Shown: positions 11,408 to 24,632, numbered from the stretch's first letter. The stretch is 64,000 nucleotides of DNA from Cryptomeria japonica (GCF_030272615.1 NC_081413.1:334404302-334468301); one strand, 5' to 3'. The notes: a model not told the origin generated them from the sequence alone. A program made the numbers and translations.

Positions 11408-14400
11408 TTGGCAAAAAACTTTGTTTCTTTTTAGTTCAGTTTCAATCATGAATGTACGTACTTTTAGTTTCTACACAACTGTTCTTAATATTTGCACACA
11501 TGTCAAAGTTTGTTTGCACAATTATCTCATTTTTTTGTGCAATTATCTGATGTTTCTACACATTTGTTGCATACTCCTGCACAGTTGATTGCATTTCTAT
11601 GCAATTGACTAGTAAAAGAGTTTTTTTCTATTTCAGATTAGCATTTAGATTTGCTAGTCTCTATTATGTTGGGGTAGAATGATTTTGTGTTACTAATGAT
11701 CTCTATAAATGACTTTGGTAATCATTGGATGAAGATTGATGCTTGAAACTATTGACAAATTTGTTGTAGGGTGCCAAATAAGGATTTGTGATAATAAACA
11801 AATGTGTTTGTTTTTATAGTTTAGATCATATTTCCTTTCTAATTGGTAAATGAATAATGCTTTTCTGAAGTGTTTGGTGTGCTTGCACATCATATAATGG
11901 ACCCACAATTGTAATAAGTCCTCTCCCCTTACCTTTGAAATCCTAGGTGTAAGAGAAAAGTATAATGATGTCCATCTTTTCTTTTTCTAGAAGGCCTACC
12001 TCTTTGGAGAAGTGACGACTCCAGGGTGGAATGACCAAAGTGGTTTTTCTCTTTGAGCCACTATATACATGGGTAGAAAGAGAAAGTTTGTCCAATTTGG
12101 TGCATACAACATGAATGGAATCTAAGTTTGGCAGCCTTTGAAAACCAAGGCTCAATAAGGATTGTAAGGGGTTTAAGTAGCTTGCCAAGTGAATTTATAT
12201 GTGGCTTTGTTCCTCGAAGAACTACTACAAACCATATTTAGAGGTCCAAATCCTATGCTTGTTGGTTTAGGGAGTGTAGATCATACCTCATAGATACCCC
12301 TCATGTACCCTTCATTGTGAGATAGAAATTTCCTCAATTACAAGGTTTTTGAACCTTTGGGGTAAGAGAAAAGGTGTGTCGGTGTCGTGTTGGGGGAGCG
12401 AGCTCCACCTAATCTTTATTTGTTCACTTTGTCTATATAATTTTATTGCAAAGGGGGGCCCAATGAGTAGTATTCACTTTCCAACCTAGGTTGTACTTCC
12501 TTACAAGTGTTTTCAAATGCAATGACTAGTGAATTCAAACATGGGCTAATTTAGGCCCCCCCAGATCTTACTCTGATTTTTCTCTAGAGTTAAAAAGTCA
12601 TTATGTTTGATGTGTCTTAAGTGAGGGTTCAAAATTTTTTTCCAATCAAACCAATACCTCACTAGAAATCTCAAACAATTATTCCAAACATAATTAAACC
12701 AATTAAAAAATTGAAGGTTCAAAAACTTTTATCAAAATCTGAAAACAAGAACTTTGGAGTAAATTTTTTTTGTCAAGATCTAAAACATTGGAATCCTAAA
12801 CTTTGTCAAAATATGAAATATTGCAAACTCAAGCTTTTGTCAAAAATCTAAGATCAAAACATTAGAAAATTTAAAAGATGTTATTTCAACCTTATATGTC
12901 AAAACATAGGTGTTATTTTGCATTGCCATTTAGCCATCATTTTCCTAGGTCTTAATTCCATCATTTACCTTAATTTGTATTATCTCAAACCTAGGTCTTT
13001 GCATAGTCAAATCTCAAATCCTTCATATTAGGTCATTTCAATTCCTTAGTGCAAGTCCTTAGCTTGCATTTAGATCCTAAAATTAAATTCTGAAAAATCC
13101 AAAATTTGAATCTTATATCAAACCCAAGTTATTGTTAGGAGATCTAGACCTTGTCCAAATTTATCTTTTATCACCATCAACAAGTCGACATCCTAGCTCA
13201 TAAATCTAGTGATGGGTAAGACTTTTCCAAATTTCATCATTTGTCATTTTCATCCTTTAAGGTCTCGGTTTCTTTCCAGTCTCTTAGGGCTATATCCATA
13301 GATTTGCATTTCTAAGGTTTGGAAATCTCAAATATCCAAAAACATAGGTTGCATTTGTCATCCTTAGTCACATTTGTCCATTTTCAAAAATCTCAAAGTT
13401 CCGAAAACATAGGTTGCATTTGTTTGCATGTTTCCATTTTCAAAATCTCCAAAAATAAGAACATAGAGTTGCATTTGTCATCGTTAGCTGCATTTCATTT
13501 CACCCAAAGCTTTTAAAAATACATAAGAATAGTATAGTCATAGGTGCATGTGCAAGTTTAATGGTTGAAGCAAGATCCCAAGCATCTTAGAGACAATGAA
13601 GTTCATCATTTCAACCCATGATTGGTCCAATGGATGATACCTAACTAGAGAATAATCCAAGATAACAAGAGTTTAATCCAATCTAACCAGACAGTAACAT
13701 TATACAAGTAGGTTTTTACCTAAGCATCATGCAACCAAGTTTGAATCCAAATCTTAATGTGATTCCACCAGCCCCATCATGAAACACACAACCAGAATTC
13801 AACATAGTTCAACTGGGACCACCCCAATATTTGAGCCAATTTTTCTACCGATGCAACTAGGTTTTGGTAGTGTTCAACCATCACCAAGATTTGAACCAAT
13901 TTCCCTATCAATGCAACCAAGATCACCATCTAATGTTCAACTAGGCTCACTGACTAATTTTGAATCTTCAAGTGATAGTATTAGCTCTATTCTTCAAGGA
14001 GACACCAATAAAGAAATGAATAACCCTAGAGTTAAAAAACCTTGGAACAATTGATGTTTAAAAATCCTCTAGGTATTTCAGTTGTATTAAGGAGAAATTG
14101 ATGTCAAGTCCTAAGTATCGATCTTTGATGGAAAAATTTGAATTACAACTTTGTGCGCAAGTCCAAAAAAATCATGTCCTTGAACAAGTTCAAACAAATG
14201 TTGTCTCACAACAAGATCAAGGAAATCCCATTTATAAACAATCAACATGAATCTTGCCTCGAAATAAGAAACAACAAAGAAGCATTTAGTTAAGAGAACA
14301 CACATTTTTTAAATTTAGAAATTCCCCCTAAAAACACATTTGAATAATTTTTCGATCCTTTCTTTAACATGATATCGCTATCACCACAAGTGAAGAATTA

Positions 14401-16132
14401 GACAAAATCGCAAGCCCCAGTGATACCAAAAGTGACGAAGGGAATGCTAGAAAGTACATCTCAACTCAATCAAACACACAAACCCTAGTATCACAAGCGA
14501 CAATAGAAACAAGTCAATTGCAAGAGGGGATAGACATGTTTACATTTACCTTCGTTATGCCACTTTTACCACCTTTAGGGTTGTAACAAACACACAAAAA
14601 AGTGTTTTGCTATTGATAACATCATAGGTGGTTTCTTCAATAAATTTTCCACCTGGCTGAACAAATGCAAATATTCAAACAAATCAAACCCTACCCAAGT
14701 TGTGCATACCTAAACAAACAACTTTGTCTCTGGTTGTGTCAGAAGTTAGTACGCCTCCTTTGATGTCTTCAAGTGCATTAGTGATATCACCAACTAGTAT
14801 GGATATAGAACAAACTCTACCTCTTATCACATATCAACCAAATGTGATAAATATACAAAAATGTCAGTGAAAAATTCCTTATAACATCCCAATGTCAACA
14901 TGATAACACAAGAAAAACCATGCAAGTATCAAAAACACCAATTAGTGACTTATGAAGAGTTGCTTGCAAGATTAGGCTATACACAACCCACAACACACAA
15001 TCAACAACCTATTATTCAATACCAACAACAACAAAAACTGGGCATTCACTATCAATCGCAACAACAATCAACCATCCAATATGTTCAACAACCACAACAA
15101 ATAGCACAACAACTGATGGTCCAAAATATCCAACAAACACACCAACAACTTCAATAACATATTCAACCAACAACACAACATTGCACATGGTACAAACAAC
15201 ATGTGCAAGTAACATTACAAATTCAAGAACTTATTAAACCAATAATAAAACAATGCATGAGGTACCAACAACACATTCAACCAACCATACAATTTCAACA
15301 ACCTAGGAAGCTAATAGTACAACAACGAAAAAACCCGTTCTACCAACAATATAGTATTAACAATGGGTTCAACCAGTTGTGTGATTTCATTGATTGATCC
15401 AACCAAATTTACAATATCAATCACAAGTATAACCAACAATACAATATCAACAACAAAATCAACCAACACTTCAATACCAACAACCACAACCTGGGGATCA
15501 ATCTCAAAACACATCAACCACAAGTACCCTAAGAAGTCAAGAATTTGAATATCGAGATCAAAATTTGTTTGGAGGAATGGTATATAGACAAAAATTCAAT
15601 CCAAACATGAATAATAGACCCCCAAAACCATCTCCGTTAAATGAAATGACTTAGCAAATTGAAAAATTGAGAAGACAAGTGGAAGCAATGCAAAAAGGGA
15701 CAAAAAATGGTTATACGAGGCAAGATATATGCCCTAATTTCCATTTGACAAAAAGTTTATATATGTCATCCTTCCCCAAAAAATTTGAGGCGCCTAAGTT
15801 TAAAAAATACAAAGGGAAAGGAAACCCCAAAGATCACATTAGGGAACTTTATTCATCTTGTATAGAGATCACTTATGATGATACATACCATATACAACTC
15901 TTCTCTCAAAGTCTCTCAAGACAAGATATGGATTGGTTTGCACGATTATCCAAAAACATAAAATCATAGAATGAGTTAGCTTACAAGTTTTTGGCTCATT
16001 TTGCCTTTGAAATTAATAATGAGATCACTATGATAGACTTATGCACTACCAAACAAAAGATTAGAGAACCTTTCATGACATTCTTGCAAAGGTGGCACAA
16101 TCTTGTCACTCGATGCCCTTTTGACATTCCTG

Positions 16133-17704
16133 TGTTGGCATTATGTGAACCGGTATGAAGACATAATGATATTGTATGTTGTCATTGATGTCAATATGTG
16201 ACATGATGTGAACCGGCACATGTGATATGTGAGAAGAGAGAGCCGACATATGTATGAACCGGTATATATGCCAAAGTGAAGCGGTATATTTGTTCAAGAT
16301 GAACCGACATGTCAAGGTGAACCGGCATGTAGTTATGGGAACCGGCACGTGGAAGCATTGTGTGACTACCGGTTGGTAGGTAGTTTCCACTTCAAGATTT
16401 TTGGTTGGAGTACCTCAAGCCTGTGCAACTCAATCGGTGATCTTTGTGTGACGAGTTAGCAGTATAATGAAGAACATATCATGTTGCCATGTAAGCCCTA
16501 TGCACGTGAAGGATCTTACATGAAGAAGACTATCCCTATCCACCTTGGGAATGTGCGAAGTTTGTTAAACGGTGATAACGCATGATGGGTTATCAACCGC
16601 CATGAAATCGGTGGATAATGGACGATGGAGAATGTCTTGAGATCGATTCAATAGTGTTGCATTTAATGTAGTATGATTCAACGGTCAGGATTGAACCGTT
16701 TGAATTGCTTAACCTAACAGGTTTAGGGTTTAGGGTTTTTGCTACCGACCTGTCTGTTTCTTATAAGGTTGATGTTGTGTTTCTTTCCAAAGTTGTTGGC
16801 AAAAGTTGTATGTGTGTATCCTAGGGAAGTGATACGTAAATCTTGCCAGACCAAAGGAGAGAAGAGATACCTGCAAAGTGAATGTGCAGAAGGTGGAGAG
16901 GAGCCAAAATGGATCTGCATTAGCATTGAGTGCTATTACTAGATCATTGTAATTCCTATTGATCTTTAACCACTTCAATAGTTGTGAAATCCCTTAACAG
17001 GGTAGCCTTAACCGGCTTGATACAAATCCCTTAACAGGGTAACTTGAAGTTATTGAGTTCTGGGAAGCTATAGAGCTCTGGAGATCCTTTAGCTATTGAG
17101 TTCTTGAAATCCTCTAACAAGGTAACCCTAATCGGGTTTAACCTTTAACCGGGTATTATAGCCATCCCTTAACCGGGTGATCCCTGACAGGATCGGTTCC
17201 TAGCATAACCTATTGTAATGTCTTTAACCAGACAAGGCTCTTAACAGAGTGGACTTCTAAAGAGTTCAAAAAGCAGCTTGTGGGTATTCACCCCCACCAT
17301 GGTTTTTCCTAGTTGGGTTTCCATGTGAAAAATATGTGTGTCATGTGTGATGCTTTTATCTTGTGATGCTTTGTTATTACCTGTTGAGCATATGATGGTT
17401 CTGTGTTTTATGCTTGTCTACAAAACATATTGAACTAACTATTGTGAAGATCTGATGATAGTTTACTTGTTCATGCATGAGGGTGTAATGGTACTATAGT
17501 ATTGAGCTAAGAGGAAAGCTTAGTGAGTAACCGGTTTATGATTGTTTTAGTTGTTCAGGGTCTTACCGGTTGCACTTTGTTTCAATCAGTGTCACTGCTT
17601 GCTAGTCACTTGGAGTATTTGCTGACAAATTGGTTTTTGATAGTATTTTGCCTGTACTGATTCACCCCCCCTCTCAGTACCAGTTTGGTACTATTCGTTC
17701 ATCA
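16133..17704 (+). mobile_element. Solo LTR F (Copia/Sirevirus-like) inside gypsy gag
   Basis: The segment starts TGTTGGCATT and ends in TCA. It interrupts the gag frame and has no PBS or coding sequence. U3 (about 16,145-16,350) is packed with GAACCGG-type words. A ttataagg core promoter is at 16,761. About eight taac-x-ggg words lie at 16,990-17,260, then the block caccatggtttttcc at 17,296 and a gattcacccccc tract at 17,659. This order matches the LTRs of A, C and D. No exact target duplication remains: TCCTG precedes and TCATTG or TTGAG follows, so the last three bases are uncertain. It probably formed by LTR-LTR recombination. Confidence 0.75.
16761..16768 (+). promoter_or_regulatory. TATA box of solo LTR F
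   Basis: TTATAAGG lies about 630 bases into the LTR. The same word occurs at a similar place in solo LTR G (18,487-18,494), upstream of the iterated taac-x-gg block. This is where a U3/R boundary would be expected. Confidence 0.5.
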
Positions 17705-18278
17705 TTGAGTTATCATCCTAAAGAGCAAGAAGTGAACTTATTCATTAAAAAATTAATCCCGGAGTTGATGTGAGCTAAAAATAAAGAGTCTCGACATGAT
17801 TGCAAAACTCATCAAAAAGGTGATAAACATAAAAGAGGCCCTCATTCAAAAAGGGACTATTAAAATTTTCAAGGACAATAATAACACAAGCGGTTTAAAT
17901 GATAAAAGCATATTCTAATCCAAAAATAAGAATGTCACTAATGATGCTGTAGTTGATGCAAGAGAAATCAATAATGCACAAACAAATATTAGTCTAAGGA
18001 CCAACTATTATAGTGACATAAATGCCTAATCAACAACAACAATGATATCCTTTGACAAATATGATTCAACAAAATCAACAACACAGACCTTGCAGAACCA
18101 AGTACGCTCCTCATTGACAATTTACACTATTGGGGTAGACTATTGAATTGGTCCTAAAACAACTGTTACACTCCAATGTGTTTCGATTACCTGAGATAAG
18201 AAATGAACCATTAGTTAAACCGAGTTGGTGGAATTATAATAAATATTGTGAATATCACCCCACAAAAGGATATAAGAT

Positions 18279-19180
18279 TGTTACCAACCGACATTTTGTA
18301 TGAACCAGTAATACTCTGTGATGAGTTACCAACCGGCATTTTGCGATGAGTTACCATCCACCGATTTTTTTGTGGTGCTGACACTCTGGTGGTGCTTTTT
18401 GTGTCATGTTACCAAATATGTCTAGATTCACTAAACCTAGAAAATTGTATTGTAAACCTATTGGACCGACATGAAATCAGATTCCTTTATAAGGACATCA
18501 TGTCTAGGGTTTTAGGTAGAAGGAAGGGTTTTTGAAAGTGGTTGATGAGTTTTTGTAAGTGTGATCAGAGTAGAGAAGTTTAGGTCTGTGAGAGAAGGTA
18601 GAGTGTGAATGTGTTGAAGACTGAAGTAATGCTGGAATGCATTAAGAACGAGCTATCAAGGATCTAACCAAGCAATCTGTGCAATTTGCTAGATCACTCA
18701 CTTGTTGATTACTCACATCTTTGACAAGTTAGAAACCCTTAACTGGGTAGGCCCAAAAAAGCCTTTGTAAATCCTCTAACAAGGTGGCTCACATCTATGG
18801 ATCTAAAATCCTCTAGCAAGGTAGTCTTTAATCGGACTTATCTCCTAATAGGATCTGTTCTGGTAAAGAAAATTGTATGACCTTAACCGGTCTGACCTTA
18901 ACTGGTCTGGTTTCTATTCTATAGATAGTTACTTGTGAGTTTCATCTCACCATGGTTTTTTCCCATTTGGGTTTCCACATCAAATATCTTGTGTTATGGT
19001 GTTACTGATCATGTGGGTGAATGCCTTATTTGCTATTTGGTTTGCATGTGTGTCAACCAGTTTGTTTGTTAAACTTCTTTACCGGTTTACTGCTAGACTA
19101 TTAAAGTGTTTAAGTTCAGTATTTTTCTGTATACTAATTCACCCCTCCCTCTTAGTATTCATCAGATAATACTTTAAACA
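18279..19180 (+). mobile_element. Solo LTR G with near-exact target duplication
   Basis: A 902-bp solo LTR starts TGTTACC and ends TTTAAACA, inserted in the gypsy gag. AAGAT (18,274-18,278) precedes it and AAGGAT (19,181-19,186) follows, a 5-bp target duplication with one inserted G. It carries TTATAAGG at 18,487, several ctaac-x-gg words (18,730-18,910), the caccatggttttttccc block at 18,947 and attcacccctccctc at 19,137. There is no internal coding, so it is a recombination product. Confidence 0.8.
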
Positions 19181-19500
19181 AAGGATAAATTCATTTGGTA
19201 GGTTAAAAATATAGATAACATGATTAAGTTCATCCATTATAATTTAACCATACATTACGTTCAAACTTACATTAAAACATATGTCATGCATCTAATTTCC
19301 ATGCATACTTTAATTGTATTAAAAGCTAATGAATACTGTCCATTATACTAACCTAAATTCTCCATGATCCAAATTACTGTATTTAATAAGATAAATACAT
19401 ACATGCATTTAAGATTAATATCATCTAATCCACATTATACCTTTTAACCATAATGCCATCCATACATGCTAAATAAAAAGGAAATAGATGAACACAAACA
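19181..19500. other. Short gag continuation, then unassigned AT-rich DNA
   Basis: Just after solo LTR G, 19,181-19,240 reads like the gag continuation (DKFIW, a stop, then VKNI) in the sense expected after the Cys/His segment at 18,250. The similarity then fades and the rest is AT-rich sequence in which I recognise nothing. Confidence 0.35.
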
Positions 19501-21230
19501 CCACATAACACCAAATTGATATCAGAGTTCACCCCTAGTGGGCTACATCTCTGGGTCTGCTCAATTGCAAGACCCCTCTAATAAAATAATAGGGTGAAGA
19601 ATACATAAGATTCACATCATTTACATCCTGCCAATAAGGCATACATTAAAAAAAATACATATGACCACACCGGTCAAAAGATACATGAATGATCCCAAAA
19701 GAAGGAAAAGGATCCATCTAATACATGATAAGAAGCCAATACAAAAGAACAACTGGAGCACCCATGAGACTAAGTCCTCGCAACCCATCATAAGAAACCC
19801 ATGATCTAACATTAAAATCAGGTACTCACAAGGGCATACACGACCAGATATGACTCCACAATAGTACTCCTAGCAAGGACAACACAAACTGCACACTAGT
19901 GAACATAAGGGACGAGTATCGTCACATATCTTGGTATGGTTACCTTGATAGGTCTCCATAGGTTCCAAACCCATCTACTGGGTTACCCTGACAACCTTTC
20001 CCGAACCTCCAGCCCATCCAAGTCTCATGTGGACCCAACACATCCTTTCGTGAAGACAATGTTGTTGGTTTGCCATTTCAAGCCTTCTCACTGCATTACA
20101 AGTTTGTACTAGCCCTCATCCCATGCATGAGGCACAATTATCTTACTTAGTGTTTTTATCTATTAAACTCTCAAATAAACTATTAAGTTATCACTTATTT
20201 AGACACACTCTTGATGGGTTACCCTACAACCACTTTGGGCGCGACCCCACTTGAAAGCCACTCTCTCGTATGACACTAAACCATAATCAGACGAACTCCT
20301 AAACCCATGGTATACACAAGGAATAGTTTATGAATTTCAATACGATAGGAATACCCACTTGGCCAAACAAGTCCTCACATGAGGTACATTGACTAACGAT
20401 TCCCTGACTTAGAGACATGACTAGCTACAGTCAACCACATACTAACATCCATCACTCGCATAAAGGACATGACTAGATATAAAACCATCACATGAAAATA
20501 GTCAATACTAGAGATCAAGGACATAACTAGTTACAAAATAACCATATGACAATATCCAACACTCACAATCAAGGACTTGCCATTTCTTAATCAAATGCGA
20601 ATATAGAAAATTAAACACACATAGACATAAATCTATAATGACAATTGTTATTCCATATCGCTTAAAAATACAAATCGATCTAGTTTTCTAATTGATCTAA
20701 ATCAATTACAATTTGTCTACTTTGTTAAAATACATGTCTCCCATGGTTTACTAATTCACTATAATTCAATTTACATCATAAAATACTTCACAATGAATTT
20801 TTAAACCAATATCACATTAATATAATTATATTTATATGCAAAACATACAAAGATATAATTAAATATATATTAATTAACTAAAATTTGATATTTATTTTTC
20901 AAAATAAAAACATCATTTCCAATCTTTTTCGAAATAAATAAACTATTCTCATCTTTGGCAAGACAAATATATACTTCCCAAAATATGGAAATATACATTT
21001 ATAAAGAAACTAAAATAGATAACCATTTTCTTAATAACATAAAATTTCCTTGCATATAAATAAAGCAGGCTTGAATATTAATTAACATATATTTATTTAT
21101 ATATATTAATTAATAATTAAATAATAACAAAATACTATTTAATACACTTGTGAATTAAATAATATTAAAACTTTATTTTCAATATATACATATATTTAAA
21201 CAACGAAATAGCAAATAAATTAGGGTAGAC

Positions 21231-21250
21231 CCACGTGGACACCCACGTGG
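21231..21250. promoter_or_regulatory. Paired G-box palindromes CCACGTGG
   Basis: Two copies of CCACGTGG (21,231-21,238 and 21,243-21,250) are 12 bp apart, about one helical turn. G-box cores (CACGTG) bind plant bZIP and bHLH factors. Their place inside a putative LTR suggests a promoter or enhancer element, but this is inferred from the motif only. Confidence 0.5.
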
Positions 21251-21284
21251 GCCTCCCTATACCCAAGGGTTTTGATTGCAGTTT

Positions 21285-21428
21285 GCTACCTTTGGTAGCA
21301 CTGCTATCAAATGGTAGCAGTCACTACCCTTTGGTAGTGCTGCTACCATATGGTAGCAGTCACTACCAAATGGTAGCAGCTGCTACCAAACAGTAGCGTT
21401 GCTACCCTAAGGTAGCAGAAGCTACCAT
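21285..21428. repeat. Tandem array of about seven 20-bp palindromes
   Basis: Successive units are built as CTGCTACC, a 3-4 base centre, then GGTAGCAG. Their centres read ttt, aaat, cttt, atat, aaat, aac and ctaa. Alternate units swap CTGC for TCAC. Each unit is self-complementary and neighbours can pair with each other. A further inverted pair, CCCACATGG and CCATGTGGG, follows at 21,429-21,461. The array lies within the putative minus-strand LTR and has no coding sense. Confidence 0.9.
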
Positions 21429-22990
21429 CCCACATGGTGGGGTTTACCCTGCCATGTGGGGGTTAAGGATATATATTTTTTAATAATTTTAAATCATTAC
21501 CCAAATACCCAATTTCTGGGTACTCTCAAAAATTTTATGAGAACAATTTCTGAGACATTTCCCAAAAATAAAATAATATTTTCATATATTTTTTTAAAAA
21601 AAGGAAAACACCAGTATGCCCCAAAACTCAAACTGGAAAAATTTAAGCATTCATCCACTTCCATTCAACCAAGCATAACATAGTTCTCATTTTAAAAACT
21701 GAATTTGAATGCATTTATTTGAAATTTTAATTAAATTTTATTGAGAACAACCAACCCCCAAATTCTGATTTTGAAATCAGTTTGAACAAGTAGGAGTCTA
21801 ATTTGGAAGTGGAAAAAGGAAGCAAATAGGGTTTTAATTCTGAAATTTAACTACACTCTTGCCATTCCACAAATCTAAAAGATTATCAAACCAACCACAT
21901 TTAAATTTCTTCCCAAAACAAAATCAGTAAATTTCTTGACAACAAAGGAGATTAACAAAAATCCTACCTCCATATGCAATCCTAGAAGTGATTTGCTAAA
22001 GAGCCAAACCTGCAAGCTCAAGAAATTTCTTCTCCCACAAATGCCCCAAATTTTCCATTCCAAAAATAACTCTTTAAAAATATTTTTCAAAACCTAGGTT
22101 AAAAAGGAAATTGTTTGACCAAAAATCCATTTTTTTGGTTGAAATTATTTTTAACCAAATAAAATTATTTCCCAACAATTGAATTTGCAAAAAATTGCTT
22201 TTCTTCCAAAATTGATTTTCTCAATTAAATAAAAACTAACATTTCTATTTCAAAATGCTAATGAGGGTAAGATATTTCTATTTTCTGATTTCTAATTAAC
22301 CTTTCTTTCAAAATACATATACTCAATTTATTCATCATTTAAAAATAACCATTTAACCAAACTTACTACAAACATGAATTTAGCAATTTGATTATTGATT
22401 AATCACACAAAGGGGTCCTATTTAATTTAGTCCCTTTAATTTACGAATACGTAAAAAACACAATTAATCTAATTAAATACTTAGAATTTAATAATCAATT
22501 TTTACCAAACGCACAACACGCAACTCAAGAAGCCAAACCAATACATGACTTGCATACCCAATCAAAAGGGGAAACTGACAGACGACTGATGAAGCTCACT
22601 TGAGCACGACTAGGGTACAATGAAGGGTCTTATGACTACCTAATCCAATTCCTTAGGACCAATGAGGTACACTCAAACCTGCGAAGCCAGGTGGAGATGA
22701 ACCTCGTACCTATGTGGTACTATACTTGCAATCTCCTGCAATAATGAACCACACATGCATACATATATATTGAATTAAAGTGTTAGCCCAAGATTAATAA
22801 CACAAATCAGAAAAACAATTAATTCTTACATAAGAATTGATGCAAAATCAACATTTATGGTACACACGTTAAGCATAATTCCTGACTATAACATCATAAT
22901 ATGGTAAATCAATCATTCAAGAAAACCACTTAAAAGTCAACTAAGGTCAAATCATTTTAAAAAATATGATTAGGGCAGGGGTACTACAAG

Positions 22991-23199
22991 ACCTCCAGAT
23001 TCTCAGCAAGAAAGAGATAGTGTAGCCAAGGCATCTTTTGTGATAGTTCTAATCTCTAAGGCACAAGAGATCCAAAAGCACAAATCTGATATAAATTGCT
23101 GTATATGATCTAAATCTGAGTCATTAAGACAGTGAGTAATCAAAGAAAAAATAAGAGTGCATCATAAGCAGTCACATCATCATGGAAAGTAGCAGTGAT
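22991..23199. repeat. First copy of a ~440-bp tandem duplication (left part)
   Basis: cctccagattctcagcaag at 22,991 recurs at 30,851, followed by about 200 bases of near-identical sequence ending in catcatggaaagtagc. Removing element A and one 5-bp target copy leaves a spacing of about 439 bp. The noncoding segment was therefore tandemly duplicated, and element A sits in the first copy. Confidence 0.75.
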
Positions 23200-24632
23200 T
23201 GTTGGCATTTTGAGTTTATTGGCATTTTGCATAGAGACTGCATTAATGATACGTTGTCAATTGAACCAGTAAAAGGTATTCATGTTATTGCTGATATTGT
23301 TGTTTTTGATATTGGCTAGTAACCGGTAAGAAGAGAGTTGTAGAAGATGTTGTAACCGGTATGTAAATTTTGTGAGTTGAACTGGTGGACCGGTGTAAAG
23401 GGTCAAACCTTTCTATGTAATGTAACCGGTAAACCTTATCAGCTATTAAACCCTAACCGATCAAGTTTATTGGTTTATTATCTGATGAGCGGTAATGATG
23501 GAGACACATGTGATCATTGTATGAGGATAAATTCAAATTGGTTTGGCATGTTTGCTTATTGTCTAGGGAAGGAGCAAAGTGGATTGCATTTAATACACAA
23601 CGTGTGATGAGTTACAAAGTCCAATGGAGTGGTGATCATGGAGCGGTTGGAATTGTCTTGAAGAATGTGAAGAGATTGTCATGATTTCTAATGGTCAAGA
23701 TTGAACCGACTTGTTTGTAATCTCAATGATGAGAATTAGGTTTTTGTTGTATTACTGACCTAATTGATTTGTATTTAAGGTCAATGAAGTTATTTGTAAA
23801 GTTTGTTGGCAAGATTGGTAGAAAACCTGTTGAGTGTGTGGTTGCCCAACCAGTGAATGGATCTACACTTTGAGTAAAGTAAGATTGAAGCTTAGAAGTA
23901 TCTGATCAAGCAAATGCAATGCTTCTCAGACAGATCAAGAAAACCTGTTGTTTTCTAACAATTACAACAAAAAGTAAAATCCCTTAACCAGGTAAGCTCT
24001 AACAAGCTTGGTCACTCATTAAATCCTCTAACAAGGTGGTCCATTAGCTTGGATTCTTATATCCTCCAACGAGGTTACTCCTAACAGGGTATTGTGCTTC
24101 TAACAAGGCATATTTGTAAATCCCTTAACTGGGTGATTCCTAATTGGAATAAGTTCTTAACAGGACTTATTGTAAAGCTCTAACAGGCTTTGGCTCCTAA
24201 CAGGGCGAACTTCGAAAGAGTTTAGATAGCTATCCTTGTGAGTCCCATCTCATCGTGGTTTTTACCTATTTGGGTTTTCCACGTATAAACATTTGTGTCA
24301 AGTGGTGAATGCTTTTGTGGTTGTGATCTTATTTGTTGATTTGGTTAACTTCTGATAAGGCATGTTAAGTAGAAGCATTGAGAGATGAATATATTGAGTT
24401 AAGATTAAGCATTGTTGATGTTTACAAGATTGAAGGTGTTTACTATTAAAAGTTGTCATAACAGTTAAACTGGTTAATGTCAAGTATTCCTAAGAATATT
24501 GATCTTGACTGAGATATGTTTACTTTGTTTGATTGAGTTTGAACTTGGGAACTTTGTTTTAGTTTTTCAATATACTGATTCACCCCCCCTCCCAGTATTC
24601 TACTGGATACTTATTCTTTCATCATACCATCA
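23200..24632 (+). repeat. 5' LTR of element A
   Basis: It runs from TGTTGGCATT to ACCATCA. Relative to the 3' LTR, the first 40 bases carry an extra ttggcatttt-type duplication, and a small deletion follows gttgtc near 23,260. U3 has several accggt words. From 23,970 to 24,210 there are about ten (c)ctaaca-x-gg words, followed by the tcgtggtttttacc block at 24,255 and the gattcaccccccct tract at 24,578. Confidence 0.9.

Larger units (their letters stand above)
9600..13560. other. AT-rich noncoding DNA between retroelement pieces
   Basis: There is no supported gene. 9,600-9,900 repeats the attaattaa style of the preceding LTR and may be part of a second related LTR. 10,661-10,744 and 10,898-11,407 are tandem arrays, listed separately. 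From 11,408 to 13,560 I see only T/A-rich sequence with scattered caattatc and tcaaaatc words. It may include the leader of the gypsy gag that follows. Confidence 0.35.
13779..18278 (+). pseudogene. gag: Ty3/gypsy gag pseudogene, interrupted by a solo LTR
   Basis: This is a degenerate Gag of the plant Ty3/gypsy type. An N-terminal segment (13,779-14,054) has a twice-repeated FEPI-x-L-x-MQ motif. A Gln-rich stretch follows at about 14,900-15,400. The Retrotrans_gag-like core (about 15,757-16,130) has PKFKKYKGKGNPKDH, a DMDWFARL motif and PFMTFLQRWHNL. A TAG at 15,967 breaks the core. A solo LTR at 16,133-17,704 splits the frame, which resumes with KEQEVNLFIKKL and ends near a Cys/His segment (CEYHPTKGYK) at 18,249-18,278. 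There another solo LTR is inserted. The gag sense resumes briefly after 19,181. No protease or polymerase follows, so the element is truncated. Confidence 0.7.
19530..22988 (-). repeat. Probable minus-strand gypsy (del/Tekay-like) LTR
   Basis: Read on the minus strand, the sequence starts TGTAGTACCCCTGCCC at 22,988, typical of the TG start of chromovirus-type gypsy LTRs. It has no coding similarity. A minus-strand tatatat word is at about 21,471 and a palindrome array follows. Near 19,513-19,528 the minus strand reads aactctgatatcaa, resembling the ctctgatacca word near LTR edges of such elements. A length near 3.4 kb would be long but possible. No second LTR or target duplication was found, so this is tentative. 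Confidence 0.35.

Noticed and set aside
16742-16978. Minus-strand 78-aa ORF
   Set aside because: It lies wholly in solo LTR F and has no recognisable domain.
16128-17709. Exact target duplication for solo LTR F
   Set aside because: TCCTG upstream has no exact copy downstream; only imperfect TCATTG or TTGAG is present.
19513-19528. Plus-strand PBS of another element
   Set aside because: TTGATATCAGAGTT departs from the exact PBS and no LTR end or gag follows on the plus strand; it fits a minus-strand LTR edge better.
21285-21428. Palindrome array as a CRISPR array
   Set aside because: There are no unique spacers; units abut and the sequence is plant-like.
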